From NCBI GenBank assembly GCA_964629645.1, contig CAZVSU010000079.1, forward strand, positions 1 through 10,087: a stretch of DNA of 10,087 nt. The letters are read 5' to 3'. This stretch comes from JAAKFL01 sp964629645 (lineage in GTDB: Bacteria > Chlamydiota > Chlamydiia > Chlamydiales > SLFE01). The notes beneath the pieces were generated by a model. The model saw only the letters and a program-made list of their open reading frames with translations. It was not told where the DNA came from and searched no databases. Position numbers and translations under genes: made by a program. Every line of letters starts with the position of its first letter. The stretch's first letter is position 1. Of the stretch, positions 1 to 7,258 are shown piece after piece.

Positions 1-15
1 TGCGCGGGGGGGGGA

Positions 16-44
16 TTGACTTAAAAGCAGATGTTAAGATAAAA
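16..44 (+). promoter_or_regulatory. Weak promoter-like motif upstream of hemL
   Basis: TTGACT at 16-21 matches the -35 consensus at five of six positions. An A/T-rich -10 candidate (GATAAA, 38-43) follows 16 bases later. It starts directly after a run of nine G at 6-14. If used, transcription would begin close to the ATG at 52, leaving almost no leader, which fits the absence of any Shine-Dalgarno sequence there. The -10 match is poor, so this is tentative. Confidence 0.25.
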
Positions 45-51
45 ATTTCCT

Positions 52-1335
52 ATGACTCTCTCGACTGAAACTCCCTTTCAAAAGCTTTGCAGTGTGATTC
101 CAGGCGGTGTTAACTCTCCCGTGCGCGCTTGCCGAGGCCTTCTCGACGAGCCGATCATTGCAGAGCGGGGCGAAGCCGATCTGATCCAAGATATTGACGG
201 AAGGGTTTTTATCGATTACTGCGGATCTTGGGGCGCCCTGATTTTAGGCCATGCCCATCCGGAGATTCTCGAGGCTGTCGCGAAGCGGATGCGCCTCGGC
301 ACGACATTCGGCGTCTCGACGGAAATAGAAGAAAAGTGCGCGCGCGAAGTGGTAAAGATCGTCGATTCCATCGAATCGGTTCGTTTTGTTAATTCTGGAA
401 CGGAAGCGACCATGTCGGCTGCTCGGTTGGCAAGAGGATATACGGGCCGCAAAAAAATTGTGAAGTTTGTCGGCCACTACCACGGCCACGCCGACTTCTT
501 TCTCGTAAAAGCGGGATCGGGGGTGGCAAAGCTCGTCGAATCTTCCTCCGCCGGCATCCCCGATGAAATCGTGCAGCACACCGTCTGCATTCCTTTCAAC
601 GATATCGCCGCCGCGCAGGACGCGATCACAGACGAAGTGGCCGCCGTTATTCTGGAACCTATAGCAGGGAATATGGGATGTGTCCCGGCTCATCAAGAGT
701 TCATGACTTTCCTACGGTCGCAAACGGAAAAAGTGGGAGCCCTTCTCATCGCTGACGAAGTGATGACCGGTTTCCGCGTCGCTTTAAAAGGGGCGCAATC
801 GCTCTACGGGGTCACCCCAGACCTGACCTGCCTTGGAAAAGTGGTTGGCGGGGGGTTCAACGCCGCTGCATTCGGCGGCCGAAAAGAGATCATGGACTTT
901 TTGGCGCCAAACGGCCCCGTTTACCAAGCAGGGACCCTTTCGGGGAACCCCCTTGCGATGGAAGCGGGGTATCAAACTCTTTTGAGGATTCAAGAAAAGG
1001 GTTTTTACGAAGAGTTGCAGCGAAAAACAGACCTGATCACAAAGCCGGTCAAAGCTTTTATTAAACAGCACAATCTCCCGGCAGCCCTTCAGGAGGCGGG
1101 GTCGATGTTCACGCTCTTTTTTGGACCCCAAGAGGTGAACAGCTTCGATGATACCAAAAAGTTCAATGCCCAGCAGTTTAAAGAGTTCTTTTGCCACATG
1201 CTAGACAGCGGGATTTACATCCCTCCCTCTCAGTACGAAGCGTGGTTTGTCTCTATGGCCCACAGGGACGAGCACCTCACCCAAACAAAAGACGCCGCTA
1301 TCGACTGGCTGAGACAAAAATGCCAAGGTGTCTGA
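52..1335 (+). CDS. hemL: Glutamate-1-semialdehyde 2,1-aminomutase
   Basis: This 427-residue protein is a PLP-dependent class III aminotransferase-fold enzyme. It converts glutamate-1-semialdehyde to 5-aminolevulinate, the last step of the C5 route into heme, and acts in the cytoplasm. The length equals the usual family size (about 426). Family signatures run the whole length: PGGVNSPVRA near the N-terminus, YCGSWG, NSGTEATMSA (from residue 114), YHGHAD (143-148), DEVMTGFR (235-242), the PLP-binding lysine in LGKVVGGG (Lys263), and QAGTLSGNP. The ATG at 52 places the start just ahead of the conserved core, as in relatives. There is no Shine-Dalgarno sequence before it. The gene seems monocistronic. 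Its last 38 bases overlap the 3' end of a broken gene on the opposite strand. Assignment is secure. Confidence 0.97.
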   Translation: MTLSTETPFQKLCSVIPGGVNSPVRACRGLLDEPIIAERGEADLIQDIDGRVFIDYCGSWGALILGHAHPEILEAVAKRMRLGTTFGVSTEIEEKCAREVVKIVDSIESVRFVNSGTEATMSAARLARGYTGRKKIVKFVGHYHGHADFFLVKAGSGVAKLVESSSAGIPDEIVQHTVCIPFNDIAAAQDAITDEVAAVILEPIAGNMGCVPAHQEFMTFLRSQTEKVGALLIADEVMTGFRVALKGAQSLYGVTPDLTCLGKVVGGGFNAAAFGGRKEIMDFLAPNGPVYQAGTLSGNPLAMEAGYQTLLRIQEKGFYEELQRKTDLITKPVKAFIKQHNLPAALQEAGSMFTLFFGPQEVNSFDDTKKFNAQQFKEFFCHMLDSGIYIPPSQYEAWFVSMAHRDEHLTQTKDAAIDWLRQKCQGV

Positions 1336-1579
1336 GTAGAGCGTAGGCGCCTTTCTCATTCATCACGTAAGTGCCGTCTTTCATGTCAAAAAAGGTCTCC
1401 CTTACGTACTCATCACGATCGTAGTCATCGGACGTTGTGTTAATTTTGTTGTCCTTTGCATGTTTGTCGGCACAATAGTCCCGCAGCAGGGGCCTATAAA
1501 TTTGAATGCTTTGATGACTACCTGCATATTCGAGCTCTAATTTTGCTTTGACTCCGGAACACAGGGCTTTAAGTGTCAT
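1298..1579 (-). CDS. C-terminal fragment of the broken gene
   Basis: This 93-residue frame begins at ATG 1579. It is open for 11 further codons upstream (reading KFDCILLKLS before the Met), which join naturally to the central fragment if the A5 run gains one base. The sequence is polar and ends in the well-formed stretch DGTYVMNEKGAYALLRHLGI, which looks like a domain terminus. There is no Shine-Dalgarno sequence directly before ATG 1579. The last 38 bases run antisense to the end of hemL. It is probably not an independent gene. Confidence 0.4.
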   Translation of the reverse strand: MTLKALCSGVKAKLELEYAGSHQSIQIYRPLLRDYCADKHAKDNKINTTSDDYDRDEYVRETFFDMKDGTYVMNEKGAYALLRHLGIFVSASR

Positions 1580-1587
1580 TGAGAGCT

Positions 1588-2055
1588 TTAAAAGGATACA
1601 ATCAAATTTTTAGTCTCGTTTTTCTTTTGGTATGATACTGTCGCGTCGTATTTGGTGAGTGAGTCATCAAGGCCCAGCTCTTGACCGGCTGCCCATCTTA
1701 CCTCGTTTAATTTATTCCAGTGTGCACCGGGGATTCGATTGATAAAATCTTGAATGATCTCTTCTTTGATTTCCTGTATATATTTTAGAATACGGTTCTC
1801 GGCGTCACTGGCAACATACAAATTGACATACTCGCGCTTTGCGACTTCAAGCCAAGTGGGCGCGCAAACTTTAGAGGCCTTGTTGAGTTCAACGAGCACT
1901 TGCTCTGTTTTCTTCGGGCTTTTCAATTCCGATAGTCTCGCAGCGATCGCTTTCAGGTAAAGCTGCAAGCTTTCAGCGGCCAATGCCCCAACTTTGGCAT
2001 TGATAAAAGAATACTTTTCAGGATAAGGGACACTGTCTTTGATCCACTCTTTCAA
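1588..2055 (-). CDS. Central fragment of the broken gene, as callable from TTG 2055
   Basis: This 155-residue frame is the only part of the centre that has a recognised start codon (TTG at 2055). I do not think 2055 is the true start. The same frame stays open for about 127 more codons upstream, through a membrane segment and a proline-rich linker, and no ribosome binding site precedes the TTG. The fragment is helical and charged, with motifs such as CAPTWLEVAKREYVNLY and HWNKLNEVRWAAGQELGL, and has no catalytic signature I can name. It stops at 1590-1588, eight bases before the ATG of the next fragment. It is best read as the middle of the broken gene. Confidence 0.4.
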   Translation of the reverse strand: MKEWIKDSVPYPEKYSFINAKVGALAAESLQLYLKAIAARLSELKSPKKTEQVLVELNKASKVCAPTWLEVAKREYVNLYVASDAENRILKYIQEIKEEIIQDFINRIPGAHWNKLNEVRWAAGQELGLDDSLTKYDATVSYQKKNETKNLIVSF

Positions 2056-2425
2056 CTCTTGGATTAAGTCATCGCAGCCGGGGCGCTCTTCTTTTAAGGT
2101 GTCCCAAAGGGCGTCTAATTGATTGAGGTCAACGCGCGTGACTTCTAGATCATCGCAAGGCGGTTCCGGAATCGGCTTTGGCTTTAAGGATAAAGCTTTG
2201 CTTGAGATGAAAGTAGCTTTAGATGTCAGATCCTGAAATAGATGATATTTGAAGGACGCTTCTGTACTCTTGATTTTCCATAGAAGCCCGCAGGCGACGA
2301 TTGGAAGTAGGGCGATTGTGGCGATGAGGCCGACGATTCTTAGAACAGCGGCGCTTAATTTTTCCCGTTTTTCGTACGCAAACGCAAAGTACCCAGTGCG
2401 GCCATCGTCATTATTTTTAATCTTG

Positions 2426-2454
2426 ATGATAATATCTTACTTTTTTCTTGTTAA
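2426..2454 (-). promoter_or_regulatory. Candidate promoter of the broken - strand gene
   Basis: Read on the - strand, TTAACA (2454-2449) and TATCAT (2431-2426) each match the -35 and -10 consensus at five of six positions and are separated by 17 bases. The start of transcription would fall near 2419, just ahead of ATG 2411. This supports ATG 2411, and not an unusual ATT at 2433, as the original start. Background AT content is high, so chance matches are possible. Confidence 0.4.
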
Positions 2455-2608
2455 GAAATTATTAAGAATTTTCTACTTTTAATTTTAAAATTTAAATTTA
2501 ACAAAATTAACATAATATTAATGATTTCTTTGATTGGAATTGATGTTAATTCCTTAATATAAAGGTCAAGAGAGTAAAAATAATACCTAAATAAAGGGAG
2601 AGTATAAA
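2437..2608. other. AT-rich divergent intergenic spacer
   Basis: About 170 bases with very few G or C lie between the divergently transcribed broken gene and the Gly/Ala-rich protein gene. They hold self-complementary A/T stretches (for example at 2481-2500), a candidate promoter on each side and one G/C-containing inverted repeat at 2536-2553. No reading frame or RNA gene is supported. Confidence 0.6.
2534..2563 (+). promoter_or_regulatory. Candidate promoter with an internal inverted repeat
   Basis: TTGGAA (2534-2539) and TATAAA (2558-2563) are spaced by 18 bases and lie about 45 bases before the start at 2609. A perfect inverted repeat, GGAATT-N6-AATTCC (2536-2553), overlaps the -35 and the spacer, a typical place for a repressor site. 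The -35 is only a four-of-six match and the arms are six bases, so the evidence is modest. Confidence 0.35.
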
Positions 2609-3520
2609 ATGCTACCAGCCATCGGAGGAGCCCTCGGGGGGGTCTTATTAAATCAAGGCTATCAGTTTATCAGAGGCCAAGGCGAAAATTACGCTGCGGC
2701 GAACGGACCTGATTTAGCCTGGTACGGCGCAAAAGAAGTGGTCCAGGGAGTGGCCAATGGTATTTTCGGCTACAACGCCGCTGCGGACGCTGTTGGCCTC
2801 GTCGCAGGGGAGTATGTGGGAGCCGAGGCAGGCGCCATGGCTGCAAACGGCCTAGCCGTCGGTCTTGCGCGCGATGCTTTCGACCTCGGTCAGAAAGGGA
2901 TCGATTACTATCAGGGGAAAAAGGCAGAGCCACAAAAACAAATTCAGGCTGTCCAAGAGGAAGGGCAAGCGGCAAAGCCAGAGGCTAATGAAAGCGGTTA
3001 CCTCGACAGTGCCTGCGCACTTGCGGGATGGGGAGCTAAGCGCTTCGCTAGAAACTGGGCTACCGTCAAAATCGTCGACCTCGCAAGGGATACGGCGTTT
3101 AACGGCGCTATGGGCGCAGCAAAGAGGGTCGCCGGCGACGTCATCGGCGGAACGGTTGGCTACGTACCGGCTGCCATGGCAGGCTGGAAGGCGGGCGCCT
3201 GGGCTGCCGGCGGCCCGGCTGCTGTCGCCGCGACAACAGCTGTCGACCTTCTAGCCCCTGTCGCCGTCAATTATGCGGCCCCGATGATAGGGAACGCGGC
3301 CTATTATGCGGGTAAAGGAGCCTACGACTATATGTTCCCCGCTGATGATCAACGGTTAGAAAAAGCTGTCGATGCGGTGAAGATCAAGACGGAAGCCAAT
3401 GTGGAAATCGCCAACAAAGGGATTGTCCAGGAAGTAGAAGATGAAGTTGTCGCTGCTAGGATCGCTCCTGAAGCTCAAGGGGAGATCCATACAACTGAGA
3501 TTGCTCAAGGCGCTGACTGA
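2609..3520 (+). CDS. Gly/Ala-rich protein with two related hydrophobic modules, function unknown
   Basis: This 303-residue protein is not recognised. The start at ATG 2609 is fixed by a good Shine-Dalgarno sequence (AAAGGGAG, 2593-2600, eight bases upstream). It is unusually rich in Ala and Gly, with many small-residue spacings of the GxxxG type from the N-terminus (IGGALGGVLL) onward, which suggests helices that pack in or on membranes. Two modules look related: residues about 36-102 (from LAWYGAKEVV to GQKGIDYYQG) and about 136-243 (from LAGWGAKRFA to AGKGAYDYMF). A Lys/Gln/Glu-rich linker (about 103-128) separates them and an acidic polar tail (about 245-303) follows. There is no clear cleavable signal peptide. 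It is flanked by its own promoter candidate and a strong terminator, so it is probably monocistronic. A secreted or inclusion/envelope-associated protein is possible, but that is speculation. Confidence 0.8.
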   Translation: MLPAIGGALGGVLLNQGYQFIRGQGENYAAANGPDLAWYGAKEVVQGVANGIFGYNAAADAVGLVAGEYVGAEAGAMAANGLAVGLARDAFDLGQKGIDYYQGKKAEPQKQIQAVQEEGQAAKPEANESGYLDSACALAGWGAKRFARNWATVKIVDLARDTAFNGAMGAAKRVAGDVIGGTVGYVPAAMAGWKAGAWAAGGPAAVAATTAVDLLAPVAVNYAAPMIGNAAYYAGKGAYDYMFPADDQRLEKAVDAVKIKTEANVEIANKGIVQEVEDEVVAARIAPEAQGEIHTTEIAQGAD

Positions 3521-3532
3521 TCATTCTTTAAG

Positions 3533-3567
3533 AAAATGGCGGATTGATTTCAATTCGCCATTTTTTT
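3533..3567 (+). terminator. Strong rho-independent terminator
   Basis: The arms 3533-3546 and 3551-3564 pair over 14 positions (13 Watson-Crick pairs and one G-T) around the loop ATTT at 3547-3550. The T tract runs through 3567. It begins 13 bases after the stop codon at 3518-3520, so it ends the transcript of the Gly/Ala-rich protein gene and separates it from the operon that starts at 3599. Confidence 0.9.
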
Positions 3568-3598
3568 CTTTTCGACAATTCTGTAAGCTAAGAGACAT

Positions 3599-5812
3599 AT
3601 GAACAGGGTTCTTTGTCTCCTCATTTTCTCGTTTTTTTGGATCGCGGCTTTAAGTGCAGACGATCCCTTCCTTGTTTTAGAGGGGCATCTGAGTGAAGAG
3701 GTTGTCCAAAAGCAAATTGACAAACTCGAAAAAATTGACAGCGGGCCCCTCGCAATTTTGATCAACTCTTCGAGCGGGGACATCAATGAGGTCTTTTCGC
3801 TTGCGAGGGCTATCTACCGAAAAAAAATAAGCGATGGAACCAAGGTTGTTGTCTATATTGATGACAACGCGGTCGGCCCCTCTGCGATGATCCCTTTTTT
3901 AGCCGATGAGCTCTACACCTCTTTCTTTGTCACATGGGGCGACATTCCTCTAGGAAACGATGGCACCATTCCGACCAATCTATTGAGAAACCGCGTGACG
4001 GGCCTGATTTCCGATGACACGCCGAAAAGCGCTCTCATGACCCTCATTGCAGACGCGATGATCGATGAAAATTCAGCCATCGTCGACGACGGAGGATGGC
4101 AGCGCACGTTTTCAGACGCTTTGCCTAATGAAAAGACCGTGACGAGAAAAGGGGAGCGGCTGATTCTGAGCCAACGCCAGTTGAGACGTCTCGACCTCAT
4201 CACAAAGGTCATCTCTTTGGAAGAGTTCAAGTCTGTTTTTTCTTTGCCGGAAACACTCGAGATTCAGGTGACCGAATCTGATGCTGTGTCGCCGACAAAA
4301 GAAAACCTTCGCACCCGCCTCGAAAAGCACATCAAGTTCAATCCGGATAAAAATGTGATCGGCCGCATTGCAATCGATGATCGGAGCGAGGCGATCACTC
4401 AAGGCACCTGGCTCAAAGTCAAAATGGCGCTCGACCATTACAAAAAGATCCGCCCCTCTTTTATCATACTAGACCTCAACACCCCGGGCGGAGAAGTGTT
4501 CTCCTCCCAAAAAATCTCTGACGCCCTTCGCGAGATGGACACGCAGTACAATATTCCCGTGGTCTGTGTCATTGACAACTGGGCCATTTCTGCCGGGGCG
4601 ATGCTGGCTTACTCATGCCGTTTTATCGTCGTCGCAAAGGATGCTTCGATGGGAGCGGCAGAAGTCGTTCAGCAGGGGGGTGAAGGACAGATGCAGACCG
4701 CCTCTGAAAAAATCAACTCGGCTATCCGCACTGACTTTGCCAATCGCGCCGGCTATTTCAACCGCGATCCGCTCATTGCCGAGGCGATGGTCGATAAAGA
4801 TATGATCTTGGTGCTCCGCTATGGAAAGTTCGTGAAGTTGAACGACTCTGAAGATATTCGAAAGGGAGGCCCCTCCCCGGACATCGTGGTCAGTGCCAAG
4901 GGGAAGCTTCTCACTTTAAATGCCAAACAGCTTGTCGAGTTCGGTGTTGCCGATTTGATGATGGAGCCGGCTCAGCTTGATCTTGTGACCGCAAGCGAAA
5001 GGGCAGAGGGGAGGTGGCCTGCCAGTAAGGAGCTTCTGTTCCATCAACCCTTTTTTGATGAGATTCCAAACGCCGTGGTTGAAACGCATATTCCCGACTG
5101 GAGGACCTCCTTTTTAGCTTTTCTTGCCAACCCCGTTGTCGCCGCCGCACTTTTTGCCGGGATGATGATCGGCTTTTATGTCGAGATCAACACCCCGGGA
5201 TTTGGCATTCCGGGCTCTATCGGTGTGACCTGCCTGTTTTTGATGATGCTGTCTAGTTTTGCTTTCGAAGCGGTCAATTGGCTCGAGTTGATCATCATCG
5301 CGGTTGGCATCACACTCATTGCTGTCGATCTGTTTTTGATTCCGTCGTTCGGGATTATTGGAGGCATAGGCATTCTGCTTTTCATCGGCGGGCTCTTTGC
5401 CTTGATGCTCCCTGGACTTGAAAACATCGACTACGACTACGACGAGGGCTCCTTCAATGCCGCCGGTGAGTTTGTCATAGAGCGGCTCGCCTATTTGACA
5501 GGGGGCTTTTTGGTCAGCATCGTGGCAATGGCTCTTCTTGCGTTTTATGTGTTCCCTAAACTCGCGCCCTTTAGCCGTTTTGTTTTGCAAGGGGGCGAAC
5601 AGGAGGGATATCGGTCGGGATCGGATCCCGAGAGCTTGCCAAAGCCCGGCTCGAAAGGGACCGCGGCTACAGCCATGCGCCCCTCGGGAAAAATTGTGAT
5701 TAATGAGACCTATTACGAAGCGGTGAGCGACGGCGGCTTTATTGAATCGGGGGCTAAAATCCGTGTGCAGCGTTTAGACGGCAGCGTCATCATCGTCGAG
5801 AAAGAGGAGTAA
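3599..5812 (+). CDS. NfeD/ClpP-class membrane serine protease with an extra degenerate ClpP-like domain
   Basis: This 737-residue protein has a signal peptide (about 1-20, ending ALSA), two ClpP/SppA-fold domains, about five membrane segments (about 505-655) containing the NfeD signature EINTPGFGIPG (529-539), and a C-terminal OB-fold NfeD domain (about 676-737) with the RPSGK motif. The second protease domain carries the Ser-Lys pair of the family: Ser331 in AISAGAM and Lys371 in SEKINSA, 40 residues apart, close to the spacing of Ser97 and Lys138 in the archaeal 1510-N protease. The first domain aligns to it (IDDNAVGPSAM, 87-97) but has Gly93 and about Leu128 at these positions, so it is probably non-catalytic. 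Typical members have one protease domain and about 430-460 residues. It should act outside the cytoplasmic membrane as a membrane-protein protease linked to flotillin-type microdomains. It is the first gene of a five-gene operon; the ribosome site before ATG 3599 is weak. Confidence 0.9.
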   Translation: MNRVLCLLIFSFFWIAALSADDPFLVLEGHLSEEVVQKQIDKLEKIDSGPLAILINSSSGDINEVFSLARAIYRKKISDGTKVVVYIDDNAVGPSAMIPFLADELYTSFFVTWGDIPLGNDGTIPTNLLRNRVTGLISDDTPKSALMTLIADAMIDENSAIVDDGGWQRTFSDALPNEKTVTRKGERLILSQRQLRRLDLITKVISLEEFKSVFSLPETLEIQVTESDAVSPTKENLRTRLEKHIKFNPDKNVIGRIAIDDRSEAITQGTWLKVKMALDHYKKIRPSFIILDLNTPGGEVFSSQKISDALREMDTQYNIPVVCVIDNWAISAGAMLAYSCRFIVVAKDASMGAAEVVQQGGEGQMQTASEKINSAIRTDFANRAGYFNRDPLIAEAMVDKDMILVLRYGKFVKLNDSEDIRKGGPSPDIVVSAKGKLLTLNAKQLVEFGVADLMMEPAQLDLVTASERAEGRWPASKELLFHQPFFDEIPNAVVETHIPDWRTSFLAFLANPVVAAALFAGMMIGFYVEINTPGFGIPGSIGVTCLFLMMLSSFAFEAVNWLELIIIAVGITLIAVDLFLIPSFGIIGGIGILLFIGGLFALMLPGLENIDYDYDEGSFNAAGEFVIERLAYLTGGFLVSIVAMALLAFYVFPKLAPFSRFVLQGGEQEGYRSGSDPESLPKPGSKGTAATAMRPSGKIVINETYYEAVSDGGFIESGAKIRVQRLDGSVIIVEKEE
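5803..5809 (+). promoter_or_regulatory. Ribosome binding site for the short nfeD gene
   Basis: AGAGGAG lies within the last codons of the preceding protease gene and four bases before ATG 5814. It fixes that start and implies coupled translation across the 1-base gap. Confidence 0.7.
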
Positions 5813-5813
5813 A

Positions 5814-6275
5814 ATGCCCGCATATTTTGTTCTATTTTTAGGGCTGCTGCTTGTTTTTTTGGAATTTTATCTGCCCGGAGCTGTGATGGGGACGGCTGGA
5901 GCTGTTTTGATCATTGCAAGCATCGTCACATATGCAACGTCCGGCGCCTCTGCCGTCGAAATTTTAGTGTTCGTCCTCGTGGCCATCTTCGGCCTTGCGG
6001 CAGTGGTCAAGGGAGCGCTTTGGAGCATCAAAAGAACGGGGAAAAATAAAAGTATCTTTTTGAATTCCGATCAGGAAGGATTTCGCGCTTCCAGGTACGA
6101 GGAAGAACTGATTGGTCGATCCGGGAAATGCCATACGCTCTTGCATCCGGGTGGATATGTGATTGTTGACAAGAAAAAATACGCAGCCATCTCTGCATCG
6201 GGCTTCCTCGACAAAGGGGATAAAGTCGAGGTGATCGGCGTGGAAGGAGAAACGTTAAAAGTGAGGAAAGCATGA
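5814..6275 (+). CDS. Short NfeD family membrane protein
   Basis: This 153-residue protein has three hydrophobic segments (about 3-22, 25-41 and 48-70) followed by a soluble OB-fold NfeD domain (about 98-153) with GRSGKCHTLLHPGGYVIV and a terminal LKVRK strand. It has no protease domain, as in the short NfeD class. In that class the soluble domain is thought to bind the partner flotillin. A motif before the OB-fold, DQEGFRASR (86-94), resembles EQEGYRSGS at the same place in the upstream long protein, so the two C-terminal halves may be ancient duplicates. The start is set by AGAGGAG four bases upstream. The stop overlaps the floA start (ATGA at 6272-6275), which ties its expression to FloA. 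Confidence 0.9.
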   Translation: MPAYFVLFLGLLLVFLEFYLPGAVMGTAGAVLIIASIVTYATSGASAVEILVFVLVAIFGLAAVVKGALWSIKRTGKNKSIFLNSDQEGFRASRYEEELIGRSGKCHTLLHPGGYVIVDKKKYAAISASGFLDKGDKVEVIGVEGETLKVRKA

Positions 6276-7258
6276 GTCTTGAGTTTTATTTTCTGTTCGT
6301 TGTTCTCGGTATTGTCGCCATTGTTTTACTGGCGATCATGGGAAAGTTTATCAGCCTGTGGTTTCAGGCGTTTGTTTCGGGGACGCCGATCCCGATTTTT
6401 ACCATCATCGGGATGAGCTTAAGAAAGATCCCCCCGCGGATTATCGTGACAGCCCGCATCAATTTATTTAAGGCCGGTTTGAAAACTATCGATGTCGCCG
6501 ATCTTGAAACCCACTATCTCGCCGGCGGGAATGTGATCAATGTCGTCAGCGCGATGATCGCCGCTGATAAAGCCAACATCTCCCTCGATTGGCGGCAAGC
6601 CACCGCTATTGATCTTGCGGGTCGCGATGTCTTGGGGGCCGTTCAGACATCTGTTTATCCGAAAGTCATCGATTGCCCAAGCGATGGAGGCTACACCATT
6701 GGAGTGGCCCGCGACGGAATACAGATCAAAGTGCGCGCCCGTGTTACAGTAAGAACCAACATCCAGCAGCTTGTCGGTGGCGCGACAGAAGAGACCATCA
6801 TCGCTCGTGTCGGTGAAGGTATTGTCAGCGCGCTCGGAGCCTCCGATACCCATTTATTGGCTTTGGAAGCGCCTGAAAACATCTCCAAAAAGGTCCTTGA
6901 CAAAGGACTCGATTCCTCAACAGCCTTTACCATTCTTTCCATCGACATCGTCGAGATGAACCTCGGAGAAAACATCGGCGCGAGACTGCGTGCTGACAAA
7001 GCGGAATCCGACAAGCGGATCGCACAGGCCGAAGCGGAAAAGCGGCGCGCGATGGCTGTTGCAGCGGAGCAGGAAAACAAAGCGGTCGTCAAAGAAAAAG
7101 AGGCGTTCTTGATCCAGGCGCAGGCTGAAGTGCCGAAAGCGATGGCAGAAGCTTTCCGGAAAGGGCATCTCGGCATTATGGATTACCAAAGAATCCAAAA
7201 CATTCAATCGGATACCGATATGCGCCGTTCTATCAGTAAAGGGGATGACGACGGATGA
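6272..7258 (+). CDS. floA: Flotillin-like SPFH protein FloA
   Basis: This 328-residue protein matches the FloA/YqfA family (331 residues in Bacillus) across its length. It has an N-terminal hydrophobic hairpin (about 3-30 plus a further apolar stretch to about 50), an SPFH core with HYLAGGNV, AIDLAGRDVL, GGATEETIIARVGEGIV and KGLDSSTAFTILSIDI, then an Ala/Glu-rich coiled coil (about 235-290; IAQAEAEKRRAMAVAAEQE) and the conserved tail AEAFRKGHLGIMDYQRIQNI. It should form oligomeric scaffolds on the inner face of the cytoplasmic membrane. The start at 6272 overlaps the nfeD stop by four bases and has GAGG at 6263-6266. Its position after long and short NfeD proteins fits the known NfeD-flotillin partnership. 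No key region is missing. Confidence 0.96.
   Translation: MSLEFYFLFVVLGIVAIVLLAIMGKFISLWFQAFVSGTPIPIFTIIGMSLRKIPPRIIVTARINLFKAGLKTIDVADLETHYLAGGNVINVVSAMIAADKANISLDWRQATAIDLAGRDVLGAVQTSVYPKVIDCPSDGGYTIGVARDGIQIKVRARVTVRTNIQQLVGGATEETIIARVGEGIVSALGASDTHLLALEAPENISKKVLDKGLDSSTAFTILSIDIVEMNLGENIGARLRADKAESDKRIAQAEAEKRRAMAVAAEQENKAVVKEKEAFLIQAQAEVPKAMAEAFRKGHLGIMDYQRIQNIQSDTDMRRSISKGDDDG

Larger units (their letters stand above)
1298..2411 (-). pseudogene. Broken gene for an unrecognised membrane-anchored protein
   Basis: Three segments in different frames read as one protein. The centre is open from about 2436 down to a stop at 1590-1588 but has no ATG, GTG or TTG until TTG 2055. An ATG at 2411 (and 2405) lies one frame away. 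Adding one G in the GGG at 2394-2392 joins it to the central frame. A second frameshift restores the C-terminus: adding one A in the A5 run (T5 at 1607-1611 on the + strand) bypasses the stop and continues into the frame ending at 1298. With both changes the span is 372 codons including the stop. The restored product has a short N-terminus, one hydrophobic segment (IVGLIATIALLPIVACGLLW), a proline-rich linker (PKPKPIPEPP) and a helical charged domain ending in NEKGAYALLRHLGI. I do not recognise the family. Both lesions lie in homopolymers, so sequencing error is a real alternative to gene decay. Confidence 0.6.

Noticed and set aside
244..696. - strand frame of 150 codons within hemL
   Set aside because: It mirrors hemL coding sequence, has no family features and no ribosome site.
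2431..2433. ATT as a rare start codon for the - strand gene
   Set aside because: The best promoter candidate would begin transcription downstream of it, and a one-base lesion linking ATG 2411 explains the frame more simply.
2249..2482. + strand frame of 77 codons
   Set aside because: It is antisense to the open N-terminal part of the broken gene and runs into AT-rich spacer. No ribosome site is visible.
2481..2500. Perfect A/T palindromes in the divergent spacer
   Set aside because: Such palindromes are expected by chance in a stretch that is almost pure A and T.
5114..5590. - strand frame of 158 codons opposite the NfeD membrane segments
   Set aside because: The highly charged product is the expected antisense reading of hydrophobic membrane helices.
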